From assembly GCA_046290675.1 (NCBI GenBank), contig JBKAHA010000004.1, positions 682,001-746,000 on the forward strand: DNA of 64,000 nt. The letters run 5' to 3'. The notes beneath the pieces are model-generated. The model worked only from the letters and a program-made list of their open reading frames with translations. It was not told the origin of the DNA and ran no database searches. Within the stretch, counting starts at the first letter, position 1. Each line of letters starts with the position of its first letter. Source of the DNA: Aureliella sp046290675. GTDB taxonomy: Bacteria; Planctomycetota; Planctomycetia; Pirellulales; Pirellulaceae. Position numbers and translations under genes: made by a program. Shown one piece after another: positions 8,739 through 16,417 of this stretch.

Positions 8739-9602
8739 TCAACTGCCGTGCAGACAGTTAATGACTTGTAGGGCTTGCTGCCCACCAAGCTTGCCCGGCC
8801 AGCATTCGTAAAATGGACGGTTGTTCACAAAGGCAGTGAGCGGTTGATCGATTCGCTGGTCGAGCATGAGCAGCTGACCTTCCTTCAGTTGGGAAAGCTG
8901 CGACATCGGTACCGAAACTTGCCCGAGAGAAGTGATGACCTCAATGGGGACCTGACGAACCGTCGTATCTGGGACACTTGTTTTCTCAGGTGCAGCCCGG
9001 CGATCCGTCGCGGCTTCGAGCAAGTCTGATGTTTTTTGTTTTGGTAACAGCCAACTGACTTCGAGCGAGGCGAGTTTCAATTGGAATTGGATCTGAACTC
9101 GAGTTACCAGATCCTTAGCCCGAAAAAGGCGGCTTTTTCGCGGATCCTGGACCAGTTCTCCTGTCTCTAACTGGAGTGGCTCGGGGCCCATCCATGCATC
9201 CGTGAACGCCGTGGCAAGACTTTCGAAACACAACGACACGAGGGACTCTTCGATCTTCGAAAGCGGACCTTCCATGGCCTCGATCTCTTCTTCTCCCATT
9301 ACCAGCATTTCGCCGATGAAGCCGCGGAGCTGATCCGGGCTGGAGTACCACTGTGTCGAACTAATTTCGCCGAGCTCCGTAACGCAGCTCATGTCTTCCT
9401 TCGAGATCTGATTCAGAAGGGCTCCATAAGTCTCTGTGACGATGGACCCCAGTGTTAACTGGGCGCTGTATCCTGTCGCCTCTGCCCAAAAGGCCGAGAA
9501 GTAGGAAGATGCTTTCGCTACCCAGTTCCTTAGCGACTCTGCGGTGTCATCCAACGCCGCAATTTCGCGAAAATCAAATACTCGAAGATCCGCTTCGCTC
9601 AT
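8739..9602 (-). CDS. fliM: Flagellar motor switch protein FliM (divergent, short)
   Basis: 287 residues against about 330 in well-studied FliM. The middle CheC-like domain is recognisable (LRGFIGEMLVMGEEEIEAME, then CFESLATAFTDAW) and the C-terminal SpoA domain is clear (VPIEVITSLGQVSVPMSQLS, LKEGQLLMLDQRID, PFYECWPG). The N-terminus begins MSEADLRVFDFREIA and lacks the usual LSQDEIDALL-type peptide that binds phospho-CheY, so switching input may differ; CheY itself is encoded at 59179-59541. The start overlaps the fliL stop by four bases (ATGA). Confidence 0.88.
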   Translation of the reverse strand: MSEADLRVFDFREIAALDDTAESLRNWVAKASSYFSAFWAEATGYSAQLTLGSIVTETYGALLNQISKEDMSCVTELGEISSTQWYSSPDQLRGFIGEMLVMGEEEIEAMEGPLSKIEESLVSLCFESLATAFTDAWMGPEPLQLETGELVQDPRKSRLFRAKDLVTRVQIQFQLKLASLEVSWLLPKQKTSDLLEAATDRRAAPEKTSVPDTTVRQVPIEVITSLGQVSVPMSQLSQLKEGQLLMLDQRIDQPLTAFVNNRPFYECWPGKLGGQQALQVINCLHGS

Positions 9603-10129
9603 TGAACCTTGAGATCCTCGATGAGAACATCCTGTATCCGTTCAATTCCATCCGTGAACAGCAGCGAGTTGAACTTGTCATGAATCTCGCGGCGGAGGGT
9701 GTTGAACCCAAGCTTGCCCATGACATCATCCGGCTTCCGCTCGCTAAGGTGGGCGATGAGCCAGTTCTTCAAGATCACCGCATTCTTGTCTACGAGAGCT
9801 TGAATCGCTTCCTTCTCGGCGGCAGTGATCTGCAGCTGAAATTTGCAAATAAGGAAACGAGAATAGCGTGGGTCATCCAGATTCGCTGTCAGTTCATCAA
9901 ACTCGATGAAATCCAATTCATCGTTTGGCTCTGGAATGTCCATCTTTACAATTGGGTTCGGATCGACTTCTTGCGATGTCGCCGACGAGCCTGGCAATAC
10001 GAAAATTGCCACCGAAACTCCGGTGCCAATTCCAACAACGAAGATCACACTCCAGACGATCAGCTTGCCAACGAAGCCACCGCCTTGCTTCTCTTCTGTT
10101 GCTTCATTCTGTTCTGCGTCTGCCACCAC
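9599..10129 (-). CDS. fliL: Flagellar basal body-associated protein FliL
   Basis: 176 residues, beginning at a GTG (a second GTG follows directly). FliL surrounds the stator units and aids torque or stator stability. One membrane helix lies at about residues 20-46 (KLIVWSVIFVVGIGTGVSVA). The periplasmic domain has a strand-rich start (SRFLICKFQLQITAAEKEAI) and ends with the FliL-type LRREIHDKFNSLLFTDGIER and VLIEDLKVQ. It is first in the minus-strand run, about 150 bases downstream of the sigma-28-like promoter at 10284-10311. Confidence 0.88.
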   Translation of the reverse strand: MVADAEQNEATEEKQGGGFVGKLIVWSVIFVVGIGTGVSVAIFVLPGSSATSQEVDPNPIVKMDIPEPNDELDFIEFDELTANLDDPRYSRFLICKFQLQITAAEKEAIQALVDKNAVILKNWLIAHLSERKPDDVMGKLGFNTLRREIHDKFNSLLFTDGIERIQDVLIEDLKVQ

Positions 10130-10249
10130 TCGTCTCCGATATGTCCGGGAATTCGATCAGCTCATAGCCAGCTCGCGAAGTGCAGAGCCTCGTGGAAGCT
10201 TAGCTTCCGGGTAGTCTTAGGCTGAAAGAAGACCTGAATTGGGGTGCCC

Positions 10250-10269
10250 GCAAAGCTTGGCAGCTTTGC
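10250..10269. repeat. Perfect inverted repeat GCAAAGC-N6-GCTTTGC
   Basis: The arms are at 10250-10256 and 10263-10269. If transcribed from the sigma-28-like promoter it would lie in the fliL leader, so it could be an RNA hairpin; as DNA it could be an operator. Both arms contain the hexamer repeated through the region. Confidence 0.6.
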
Positions 10270-10283
10270 ACGACCCGTAATGT

Positions 10284-10311
10284 TTATCGGCTTTGCGCAA
10301 TCGGTACTTGA
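10284..10311 (-). promoter_or_regulatory. Sigma-28-like promoter for the fliL-fliA operon
   Basis: On the minus strand the -10 element is an exact GCCGATAA (10284-10291). Sixteen bases upstream is TCAA (10308-10311), part of TCAAGT against the consensus TAAAGT. This fits FliA-type promoters with a spacer one base over optimum. It would make fliA part of an autoactivating operon. The leader to the fliL GTG would be about 150 bases. Confidence 0.6.
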
Positions 10312-10562
10312 TGCACTTTTGTTAAAGTCGGCGAATCTGAGGGTGAACCCCCGGCAAAGATTGCGTCGCGCCCTCTTTGGATCGGCAAAAATTGCCTTTC
10401 GCTTGCGCTATTCATGTCGCTTTGCTTTCGTTAGCTGACAAATTCCATCGAGTTCCAAGAATCCCTATTTCGGTCAGGATCGTTGCAACCGTGCGATTTT
10501 TACGACTCTGGAAAGCCTAGGTGCCTGCGAAGTTGGGAATGACGAGGGCTAGAGAAGCTCAG

Positions 10563-10579
10563 TTGGCACATAGAATGCA
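10563..10579 (+). promoter_or_regulatory. Sigma-54-like promoter for the flgF operon
   Basis: TTGGCAC-N5-ATGCA matches the sigma-54 consensus TTGGCAC-N5-TTGCA at all but one base, with the -24 GG and -12 GC at the exact required spacing (GG at 10565-10566, GC at 10577-10578). It lies 110 bases upstream of the flgF start. A sigma-54-type AAA+ protein is encoded at 29062-30045. Confidence 0.7.
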
Positions 10580-10688
10580 ACGGCGGGTCTCGGCCCCGAG
10601 GAGTCCATTTTGGCTACTCGGTAGTGCAGGTTAATTGGGTTGTTTGGGTGGCCCGTCTTCGGCCTGAGTATACAAGGATGGTGTCGCG

Positions 10689-11405
10689 ATGATCGACGGT
10701 TTGTACAGCGGAGCTTCTGCTCTGAGGACGCTTGAGCGTCAGCAGGAACTCATTTCGAAGAATCTCATGCATGTGAACACCAGTGGGCATCGACGCGCAT
10801 TGGCATCCGTAAGCAAACGTTTCGAAGAAGCCGAGATTGATGTCAGCATTGATCTCGGTCCCGAGATTGACCAAGTAAAGCAAAGCTTCGAGCCCGGCAG
10901 AATGGTCACGACGGGTCGGCCCTTAGATGTTTCCATCATGGGGCAAGGCTTCTTTGCCTTCGGGACAGGGGAAGATGAGTACCTTTCCCGGAACGGTCGT
11001 TTGTTTCGCGATCCGAATTCTGACCAGCTCGTCAATGAAGAGGGTATTCCGATTCAAGGCGAAGGTGGGTTTATAACGATAGATACGGATATCCCGGATC
11101 AGGCTTTAACAATTGCAACCGACGGGACCATCTCTGCGGATGGAGAGGAACTGGGGCGTCTAAGGACGATTGTGTTCGAGGATAACTCGACGCTTGTGCC
11201 TCAAGGCGATACCAAGTTTCTCCGCGGAGATGATTCTGTGGCGAGCGCCGAACCCGCAATCCTGGCGCAGTTTCAGCATGAGTTATCCAACACGCAGCCC
11301 GTTATGGAGCTCGTGGCCCTGATCGTAAATAACCGGCAGTACGAAGCAGTTCAGAAGGCATCCCGCACGCTTTCTGAGTCGCTGTCAGAGTACATCCGCG
11401 CCTAA
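10689..11405 (+). CDS. flgF: Flagellar rod/hook basal body protein, FlgF type
   Basis: 238 residues, normal for the proximal rod protein FlgF. The N-terminal rod-family motif is present (SGASALRTLERQQELISKNL, then HVNTSGHRRALAS, a variant of the ANNLANxNTxGFK signature). The middle has the D1 beta domain (RPLDVSIMGQGFFAFGTGED, SRNGRLFRDPN). The C-terminus has the conserved helix (QPVMELVALIVNNRQYEAVQ). It precedes flgG by 60 bases, the usual order. FlgF and FlgG are close paralogues; shorter length and position favour FlgF. Confidence 0.88.
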   Translation: MIDGLYSGASALRTLERQQELISKNLMHVNTSGHRRALASVSKRFEEAEIDVSIDLGPEIDQVKQSFEPGRMVTTGRPLDVSIMGQGFFAFGTGEDEYLSRNGRLFRDPNSDQLVNEEGIPIQGEGGFITIDTDIPDQALTIATDGTISADGEELGRLRTIVFEDNSTLVPQGDTKFLRGDDSVASAEPAILAQFQHELSNTQPVMELVALIVNNRQYEAVQKASRTLSESLSEYIRA

Positions 11406-11465
11406 CTAGTTTTTGGCGAGGTTGTGCGCCGCAGACGCTTCGCTGCATAGCGACGGACCCAGATC

Positions 11466-12245
11466 ATGCTAAAAGCGTTTTTCTCTAGCGCGACCGGAAT
11501 GCGCGCACAGGAGCTGTTGATTGACAATACGGCGAATAACCTCGCCAACGTCAACACGACGGGCTTCAAGAAGAAGCATATCAATTTTGCTGATTTGCTA
11601 TATGAAACCACGACGCAGCCCGGTGCTGCCGCGGCCAACGGCACGGTGAAGCCGATTGGATTGCAGATTGGTAGCGGTGTTCGTGCGGTTGGGACGACAA
11701 GTGTCTTCACTCAAGGAACGCCGACCGAAACGGGTATCGATACGCATATGGCGATCGAAGGCGACGGGTTCTTCCGCGTTACGCAGGGGCAAACTATCGC
11801 GTACACCAGGGATGGTTCGTTTAACAAGAATGAGCTCGGCCAAATCGTCAGCGGCGACGGATTTCTGCTCGATCCTCAAGTCACCATTCCGCAGGACGCC
11901 ACGAATCTTTCGATTTCTCCGCTTGGTGTGATCAGCTACACGCAGAATGGGGTTCCTGCGATTGGTCCTACGATTCAGTTGGTTCGTTTTGCGAATCCAG
12001 CTGGCTTGGCGAATATGGGCGGTAACCTGTTCGCCGAGACTGCAGCCTCAGGACCGGAGATCGTCGGCGAGCCCGGAGTGAACGGCGTCGGCACACTACG
12101 GCAGGGGTACTTGGAAGGTGCCAACGTTGAAGTCGTTAGTGAGATGGTTTCGCTCATTACCGCGCAACGTGCTTATGAGATTAACTCGCGGGCGATTCGA
12201 GCTGGCGATGAAATGCTATCTTCGGCTAGCGGATTGGTCCGGTAA
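11466..12245 (+). CDS. flgG: Flagellar distal rod protein FlgG
   Basis: 259 residues, standard for FlgG. The N-terminus has the full rod signature (TGMRAQELLIDNTANNLANV followed by NTTGFKKKHINFADLLY, including the YET-type FlgG-specific loop). The middle beta domain reads IEGDGFFRVTQGQTIAYTRD and SFNKNELGQIVSGDGFLLDP. The C-terminus is nearly invariant for FlgG (GVGTLRQGYLEGANVEVVSE, then MVSLITAQRAYEINSRAIRA). It builds the drive-shaft part of the rod through the periplasm. Confidence 0.96.
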   Translation: MLKAFFSSATGMRAQELLIDNTANNLANVNTTGFKKKHINFADLLYETTTQPGAAAANGTVKPIGLQIGSGVRAVGTTSVFTQGTPTETGIDTHMAIEGDGFFRVTQGQTIAYTRDGSFNKNELGQIVSGDGFLLDPQVTIPQDATNLSISPLGVISYTQNGVPAIGPTIQLVRFANPAGLANMGGNLFAETAASGPEIVGEPGVNGVGTLRQGYLEGANVEVVSEMVSLITAQRAYEINSRAIRAGDEMLSSASGLVR

Positions 12246-12257
12246 GCGAGGCTAATC

Positions 12258-13319
12258 ATGTTTAGTGCCATCAAAACAGTAAATGGATATGGGACTCCGT
12301 TGGGTCGCCTCTTCCGAACGGCAAGCCGTCCTGCGGCGGCGTGCGCAGCCTTGTTTTTCTGCGTCACTGGTGCCATTGCAGATGAAGTGATTGTTGAACT
12401 GAAAGACTCGGTTTCACTACTGCCCGGAAACGTCGTCACCATCGGGGATATCGCCGATGTTCGAACGGCTTCGGCAAGGCTTAAGCAGCGTATCGAGTCG
12501 CTGGATGTTGCAGACGCTTTGACGGAATCCTCCGTGCAGAGGGTCAACCGCCGTGAGCTTGAGATGAGGATGCTCATTGCTGGTATCTCGTCGGCGGAAT
12601 TGGCAGTCATTGGGGCCGATCAGGCAGTCGTATCAGCCACGACTCGCGGTTCGTTCGTTGCAGGGCTTGAGAAGCAAGTCGCCGCCGATTTGGCAAAACA
12701 GTTTGGTTTGGAATCGAATTCCGTTTCCGTACAAATTGGCAACAAGGCGTCGCTCAAAGTGCTCGAAGGTCAATTGGCTGGAGAGCCCTATCTTGTCCGC
12801 TTGGTATTTGGTGATCGGTTGCCTGTAGGACGAAGCCAAATTGAGTGTCGTTTTGAGACGAGCCGCGGGAGTGTGACGCAGCGTTTGGACGCGTACGTGA
12901 CAGTGACGCGGGAAGTTGCCATCACCACGATGCCGATTCTCAGTGGTACTCGAGTCGAACCCTCCATGATTCAGGTCGTCAAACGCCCGCTGGTTTCAAC
13001 GGCGTCCTACGTCGATCCAGAATCAATCGTTGGAAAAACTGCGAGTCGGAATATCGAAAGTAATCAGTTGTTGCAGCCGAACTTTTTTCGGACACGCAGA
13101 ACGAATGAAACGCTGGTCAAGCGATACGACTTGATTGACGTCTACATCCAGTTCGGAGGTGGGCAGGTGCGTTTGAAGGATGCCAAGGTCATGTCTCAAG
13201 GCGGAAACGCGGGAGATACGATTGAGGTCCTCAACACGAGAACAAATAAGCGGCTGAGCGCAATTGTGGTTGATCGAAACACGGCGAAAAGAACACCGCT
13301 AACCGGGAGTGGCAGCTGA
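12258..13319 (+). CDS. flgA: Flagella basal body P-ring formation protein FlgA
   Basis: 353 residues, longer than enteric FlgA (about 220). FlgA is the periplasmic chaperone for assembly of FlgI into the P-ring. A signal peptide covers about residues 1-42 (hydrophobic AACAALFFCVTGAIA, then D). The C-terminal SAF-type domain is clear: REVAITTMPILSGTRVEPSM, ESIVGKTASRNIESNQLLQP and the final IEVLNTRTNKRLSAIVVDR. The N-terminal part is an added domain. It follows flgG by 12 bases and its TGA shares a base with the flgH ATG. Confidence 0.9.
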   Translation: MFSAIKTVNGYGTPLGRLFRTASRPAAACAALFFCVTGAIADEVIVELKDSVSLLPGNVVTIGDIADVRTASARLKQRIESLDVADALTESSVQRVNRRELEMRMLIAGISSAELAVIGADQAVVSATTRGSFVAGLEKQVAADLAKQFGLESNSVSVQIGNKASLKVLEGQLAGEPYLVRLVFGDRLPVGRSQIECRFETSRGSVTQRLDAYVTVTREVAITTMPILSGTRVEPSMIQVVKRPLVSTASYVDPESIVGKTASRNIESNQLLQPNFFRTRRTNETLVKRYDLIDVYIQFGGGQVRLKDAKVMSQGGNAGDTIEVLNTRTNKRLSAIVVDRNTAKRTPLTGSGS

Positions 13320-13957
13320 TGGACAAACGCATTACAAATTGGTTCGTGGTGAGTGGCATTGCATTTGCCGCCTGTATCACTTCCAGCTCAAGCGTTTCCG
13401 CGCAGTCTTTGTTTGAGCGGCGATCGGTCAATCAAATCGATTCGTTTCGCAATTACGTGGGTCGGAATCGCGGGGATATTCTTACCGTTCTCATCAATGA
13501 AAACACGGACGTTGAAAACCGTGACGAGCGGCAGATGGAGAAGCAGGGAGCTTCGTCCTACTCCGGTGGACTTAATTACGGTCTTGGCGGAGGACTTGGT
13601 AGCACGGAGGGCGACGGGAACCTCGGACACAATACGCAGAGTGCTCGGACATTTCAGGGGGATTCCGAGTACCGAAGCGAACGTCAGTTCACGGACCAGT
13701 TTGCGGTGTCCATTGTCGATGTGCTGCCCAACGGGAACTTTCTCATTGCGGGCCATCGTAGGATTGCCGTTCAGGGAGACGTACGCGAGCTTCGGCTGAC
13801 CGGTATCGTGCGTCAATACGATGTGCTTCCCAACAATGTTGTGCCATCACACTTAGTCGCCAACTTGAAAATTGACTTAGTGGCTGAAGGGCCAGAGCAA
13901 GCATTTGGAAAACAAGGTTGGTTTTCCCGAAGGATGAACAAATGGTGGCCGTTCTAA
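13319..13957 (+). CDS. flgH: Flagellar L-ring protein FlgH
   Basis: 212 residues, normal for FlgH, which forms the outer-membrane L-ring. Family features are the conserved ITVLINENTxxxN-type strand (GDILTVLINENTDVENRDER), the SGGLNYGLGGGLG glycine stretch, and the C-terminal core (FAVSIVDVLPNGNFLIAGHR, VQGDVRELRLTGIVRQYDV). The N-terminus offers two processing options: a loose lipobox (AFAAC at residue 15-19) or a signal peptidase I site (VSA|QS), so lipoprotein status is unclear. Presence of both ring genes argues for an outer membrane and peptidoglycan. Confidence 0.92.
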   Translation: MDKRITNWFVVSGIAFAACITSSSSVSAQSLFERRSVNQIDSFRNYVGRNRGDILTVLINENTDVENRDERQMEKQGASSYSGGLNYGLGGGLGSTEGDGNLGHNTQSARTFQGDSEYRSERQFTDQFAVSIVDVLPNGNFLIAGHRRIAVQGDVRELRLTGIVRQYDVLPNNVVPSHLVANLKIDLVAEGPEQAFGKQGWFSRRMNKWWPF

Positions 13958-14060
13958 GACGCATGGATCTTCTAGCGCGATTGGAAGCGGGCTTTCGTTC
14001 GTTTCATGCGTTTCGCGGAAACCAGCAGGATGGCGGCAGACCTTGAACGGAGTCGAGGAC

Positions 14061-15398
14061 TTGAACAAGCAACTAAAGCAAGCGAATAGCATGTTCATGC
14101 TGTTGGTCTGCATCCTTGTAGGCCGTTCGGTCCATGCGCAACTTCCAGGTGGACCCAACCCCGGAGGAAATCCTGCTGTACCGGTTGTGGTTCCGTTCCC
14201 CGTCGACACAGGGAGTTTGGGTACGCAGCCGGGCACCCTCCCTCCTTCGCTACCGAGCGGCGCCGACACAAACCTGGCTAACCCCGCGCCTGTCGTCACG
14301 TCTCCAAATGGTATGAGGCACCCTGCGGCGCTGCAGGATGTGATCCCAACACAAACAAGTGGATTTCATTTGGACCCCATGGTCCGGGTGAAGGACATTA
14401 CCACGGTCGAGGGAGATCGATTCAATACGTTGACGGGAATTGGGCTAGTTGCCGGACTGGCTGGAACCGGTGGACGGTCCGAACAGACCCGCCGCGTGGT
14501 AACGAATTACTACGAGCGGATGGGAATACAACTGACACGGGCCGACACGACGAATATGTCCGTCGTTGTCGTGACGGCGAAGATTCCTGCGTTCGCCCGG
14601 ACAGGAGAAAAAATTCTCGTCGACGTCAGCGTCCTCGACGACGCGGCAAGTATTCGCGGGGGAACGTTGGTCCAAACCGCTCTACGCGGTATTGACGATG
14701 AGATCTACGCGCTGGCTGCCGGACAAATTGTCGGAGCCGGTATTGCGGTTCAGGGTAACGCCGCAAGTGTGAGTTTGAATCACCCAACCGTGGGTGTTTG
14801 CGAGGCGACGCTAGAACGTGAGATTCCATGTTCCGACCTCGTTCGGTACGGCCGCCTCAACTTGATTGTCCAGAACAAGAGCTTTACGACGGCGACTCGG
14901 ATTGCGAATGCAATCAACGTGGCCTTTCGAGGCGGGATCGCGGTGGCACGCGACAAAGGGACCGTCGAAGTCATTGTGCCGAACAAATGGGTCGATGACG
15001 TGACACCTTTCATTTCGATGATCGGTGATCTGCAGGTGCATCCGGACAAACCCGCCGAGGTTGTGATCAATCAAAAGACCGGGACGATCATTGCCGGCGC
15101 GAACGTCAAGATTTCGAGCGTCGTTTTCGCCAGTGAAAACATCGTGATCTCGACAAGCGAGACTCCGGTTGCTTCCCAGCCGGCACCGTTTTCGCAGGGG
15201 CAAACGGCCATCCTTGATCGCACCCAAGTCGACATTTTCGGGTCGGGAGGCTCTTACAACGTGCTCAACGAGGGCTTGTCTGTTGGTGATTTGGCCAACG
15301 CGCTTAACGTGCTCGGAGTCTCTCCCAATACACTGATCAACATCATGACGGATCTGAGAAAGCAAGGGCACTTGCAAGCCAAACTCTCGATCGAATAG
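14061..15398 (+). CDS. flgI: Flagellar P-ring protein FlgI
   Basis: FlgI forms the peptidoglycan-level bushing around the rod. I place the start at the TTG at 14061, which has GGAG eight bases upstream and gives a good signal peptide (basic start, SMFMLLVCILVGRSVHA); TTG 14043 and ATG 14091 are alternatives. After a Pro/Gly-rich spacer of about 80 residues the FlgI core begins: RVKDITTVEGDRFNTLTGIG and GLVAGLAGTGG. Later conserved parts are FARTGEKILVDVSVLDDAAS, NKWVDDVTPFISMIGDLQVH and VVINQKTGTIIAGANVKIS. The tail ends LIDIMTDLRKQG-like (LINIMTDLRKQGHLQAKLSI). Slightly longer than typical because of the spacer. Confidence 0.94.
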   Translation: MNKQLKQANSMFMLLVCILVGRSVHAQLPGGPNPGGNPAVPVVVPFPVDTGSLGTQPGTLPPSLPSGADTNLANPAPVVTSPNGMRHPAALQDVIPTQTSGFHLDPMVRVKDITTVEGDRFNTLTGIGLVAGLAGTGGRSEQTRRVVTNYYERMGIQLTRADTTNMSVVVVTAKIPAFARTGEKILVDVSVLDDAASIRGGTLVQTALRGIDDEIYALAAGQIVGAGIAVQGNAASVSLNHPTVGVCEATLEREIPCSDLVRYGRLNLIVQNKSFTTATRIANAINVAFRGGIAVARDKGTVEVIVPNKWVDDVTPFISMIGDLQVHPDKPAEVVINQKTGTIIAGANVKISSVVFASENIVISTSETPVASQPAPFSQGQTAILDRTQVDIFGSGGSYNVLNEGLSVGDLANALNVLGVSPNTLINIMTDLRKQGHLQAKLSIE

Positions 15399-15462
15399 TC
15401 AGCAAGCGATTACCAGTCAAAACGCCAGACACCGTGCAAAAGGTCCATTTGCGGAGACAAGC

Positions 15463-15867
15463 ATGATATCACCGACAGCAGGAGTCACGACGGGTTCATC
15501 GGCATTACTTTCGAGTATGCAGAAGGTGAATCGCGGTGCGGAAGATTTCGGTGAACAACAGATGGAAGCAGTCGGCAAAGAAATGGAAGGTGTCTTCCTG
15601 TCGATGCTGTTAAAAGAAATGCGGAACTCGCTCGAGGACGGTTTCTTCGGGAAGGAAGGCAGTGATACCTACGGTGGAATGTTCGACATGTTCATTGGAC
15701 AACACCTGGCGGAATCAAAACCATTAGGGCTCAGTGACACCCTTTTGAATCAATACAAAAAGAACCAAAGCAGCTTTGGAGCTTCACCGGACAGCGTCAC
15801 TACGGCTCAATCCAGTGAATCGATCGAAGCCCCAATTTCAATATCATCGAAGTCAGTCGTAGCGTAA
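15463..15867 (+). CDS. flgJ: Rod-binding protein, FlgJ N-terminal domain only
   Basis: 134 residues. It matches the rod-capping N-terminal half of FlgJ: EMEGVFLSMLLKEMRNSLED, then FGKEGSDTYGGMFDMFIGQH and LAESKPLGLSDTLLNQY. The C-terminal muramidase domain of gammaproteobacterial FlgJ is absent, so wall opening for the rod must be done by another enzyme. The Ser-rich tail is probably disordered. It sits 64 bases after flgI in the normal order. Confidence 0.88.
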   Translation: MISPTAGVTTGSSALLSSMQKVNRGAEDFGEQQMEAVGKEMEGVFLSMLLKEMRNSLEDGFFGKEGSDTYGGMFDMFIGQHLAESKPLGLSDTLLNQYKKNQSSFGASPDSVTTAQSSESIEAPISISSKSVVA

Positions 15868-15885
15868 GGACTCAAAGGTGAAATC

Positions 15886-16416
15886 ATGGATGGCACAAGC
15901 AAGACCAAGTCGAATGAACTGAAGTCGCTCGTGGAAGAGCACTTCGTTGAAGAGCTGCAGCTAGCAGCAGAAATTGAAGAGCTTAACCAGGCTACGGCTA
16001 GCGTCTTTGAGGGAGCTGGGCTGCGTGGACCGTCGATTACCGATCTTGAGGCGCTCCACCCGCTGACTCAAAAGATTGAAGATGGATCGAAGGCGCTCGA
16101 TCGTAAACGCAAGATCTTGATGGGCAAGATCAATGCGAGTGACAATTGTGAATACGAGTCCTTGCGTGACTTTATCCAATCTTTGGAACCCGGCTCGCGG
16201 CAAGAGCTGGAAGGGATCCGGCATCGAGTCCTCGAACGCACGACAAAGGCTCAAGCGCATATGGTTCACAACCAAGCCGCGTTGTTCTACACGTTTGATT
16301 TCCATCGCAAGTTCCTTGCTGGCATCCTCAACACGGATCCTGAGCAGCAAAGCTACCGCGCCGATGGGCATTCTCACGATCTTGGACCAGGGAATCTAGT
16401 TCGAAAGACCTGTTAA
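15886..16416 (+). CDS. flgN: FlgN-family export chaperone for hook-associated proteins
   Basis: 176 residues, predicted nearly all helical. FlgN binds FlgK and FlgL and carries them to the export gate. The pattern fits: long N-terminal helices (LKSLVEEHFVEELQLAAEIE), a central DRKRKILMGKINASD, and a late helix (RVLERTTKAQAHMVHNQAAL). Its stop lies one base before the flgK start. Sequence conservation in FlgN is weak, so the assignment leans on helix pattern and on its place directly before flgK and flgL. Confidence 0.72.
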   Translation: MDGTSKTKSNELKSLVEEHFVEELQLAAEIEELNQATASVFEGAGLRGPSITDLEALHPLTQKIEDGSKALDRKRKILMGKINASDNCEYESLRDFIQSLEPGSRQELEGIRHRVLERTTKAQAHMVHNQAALFYTFDFHRKFLAGILNTDPEQQSYRADGHSHDLGPGNLVRKTC

Positions 16417-16417
16417 C

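Larger units (their letters stand above)
10250..10425. repeat. Cluster of five GCAAAG/CTTTGC words, candidate operators
   Basis: The hexamer occurs at 10250, 10264, 10291, 10354 and 10420 (either strand) within 176 bases; about 0.09 would be expected by chance in random sequence of equal base use. Two occur in or beside palindromes of the type GGCAA-N3-TTGC (10353-10365 and 10384-10396), centred 31 bases apart, about three helical turns. One abuts the -10 element of the fliL promoter. Confidence 0.55.
10130..10688. other. Divergent control region between fliL and flgF operons
   Basis: 559 bases with no gene. It separates the two large divergent flagellar operons and holds a sigma-28-like promoter facing fliL, a sigma-54-like promoter facing flgF, a perfect 7-bp inverted repeat (10250-10269), and five copies of the hexamer GCAAAG/CTTTGC. 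Each is listed separately. Confidence 0.7.

Noticed and set aside
10257..10272. TTGGCAGCTTTGCA as a second sigma-54 promoter
   Set aside because: The GG-to-GC distance is three bases too short.
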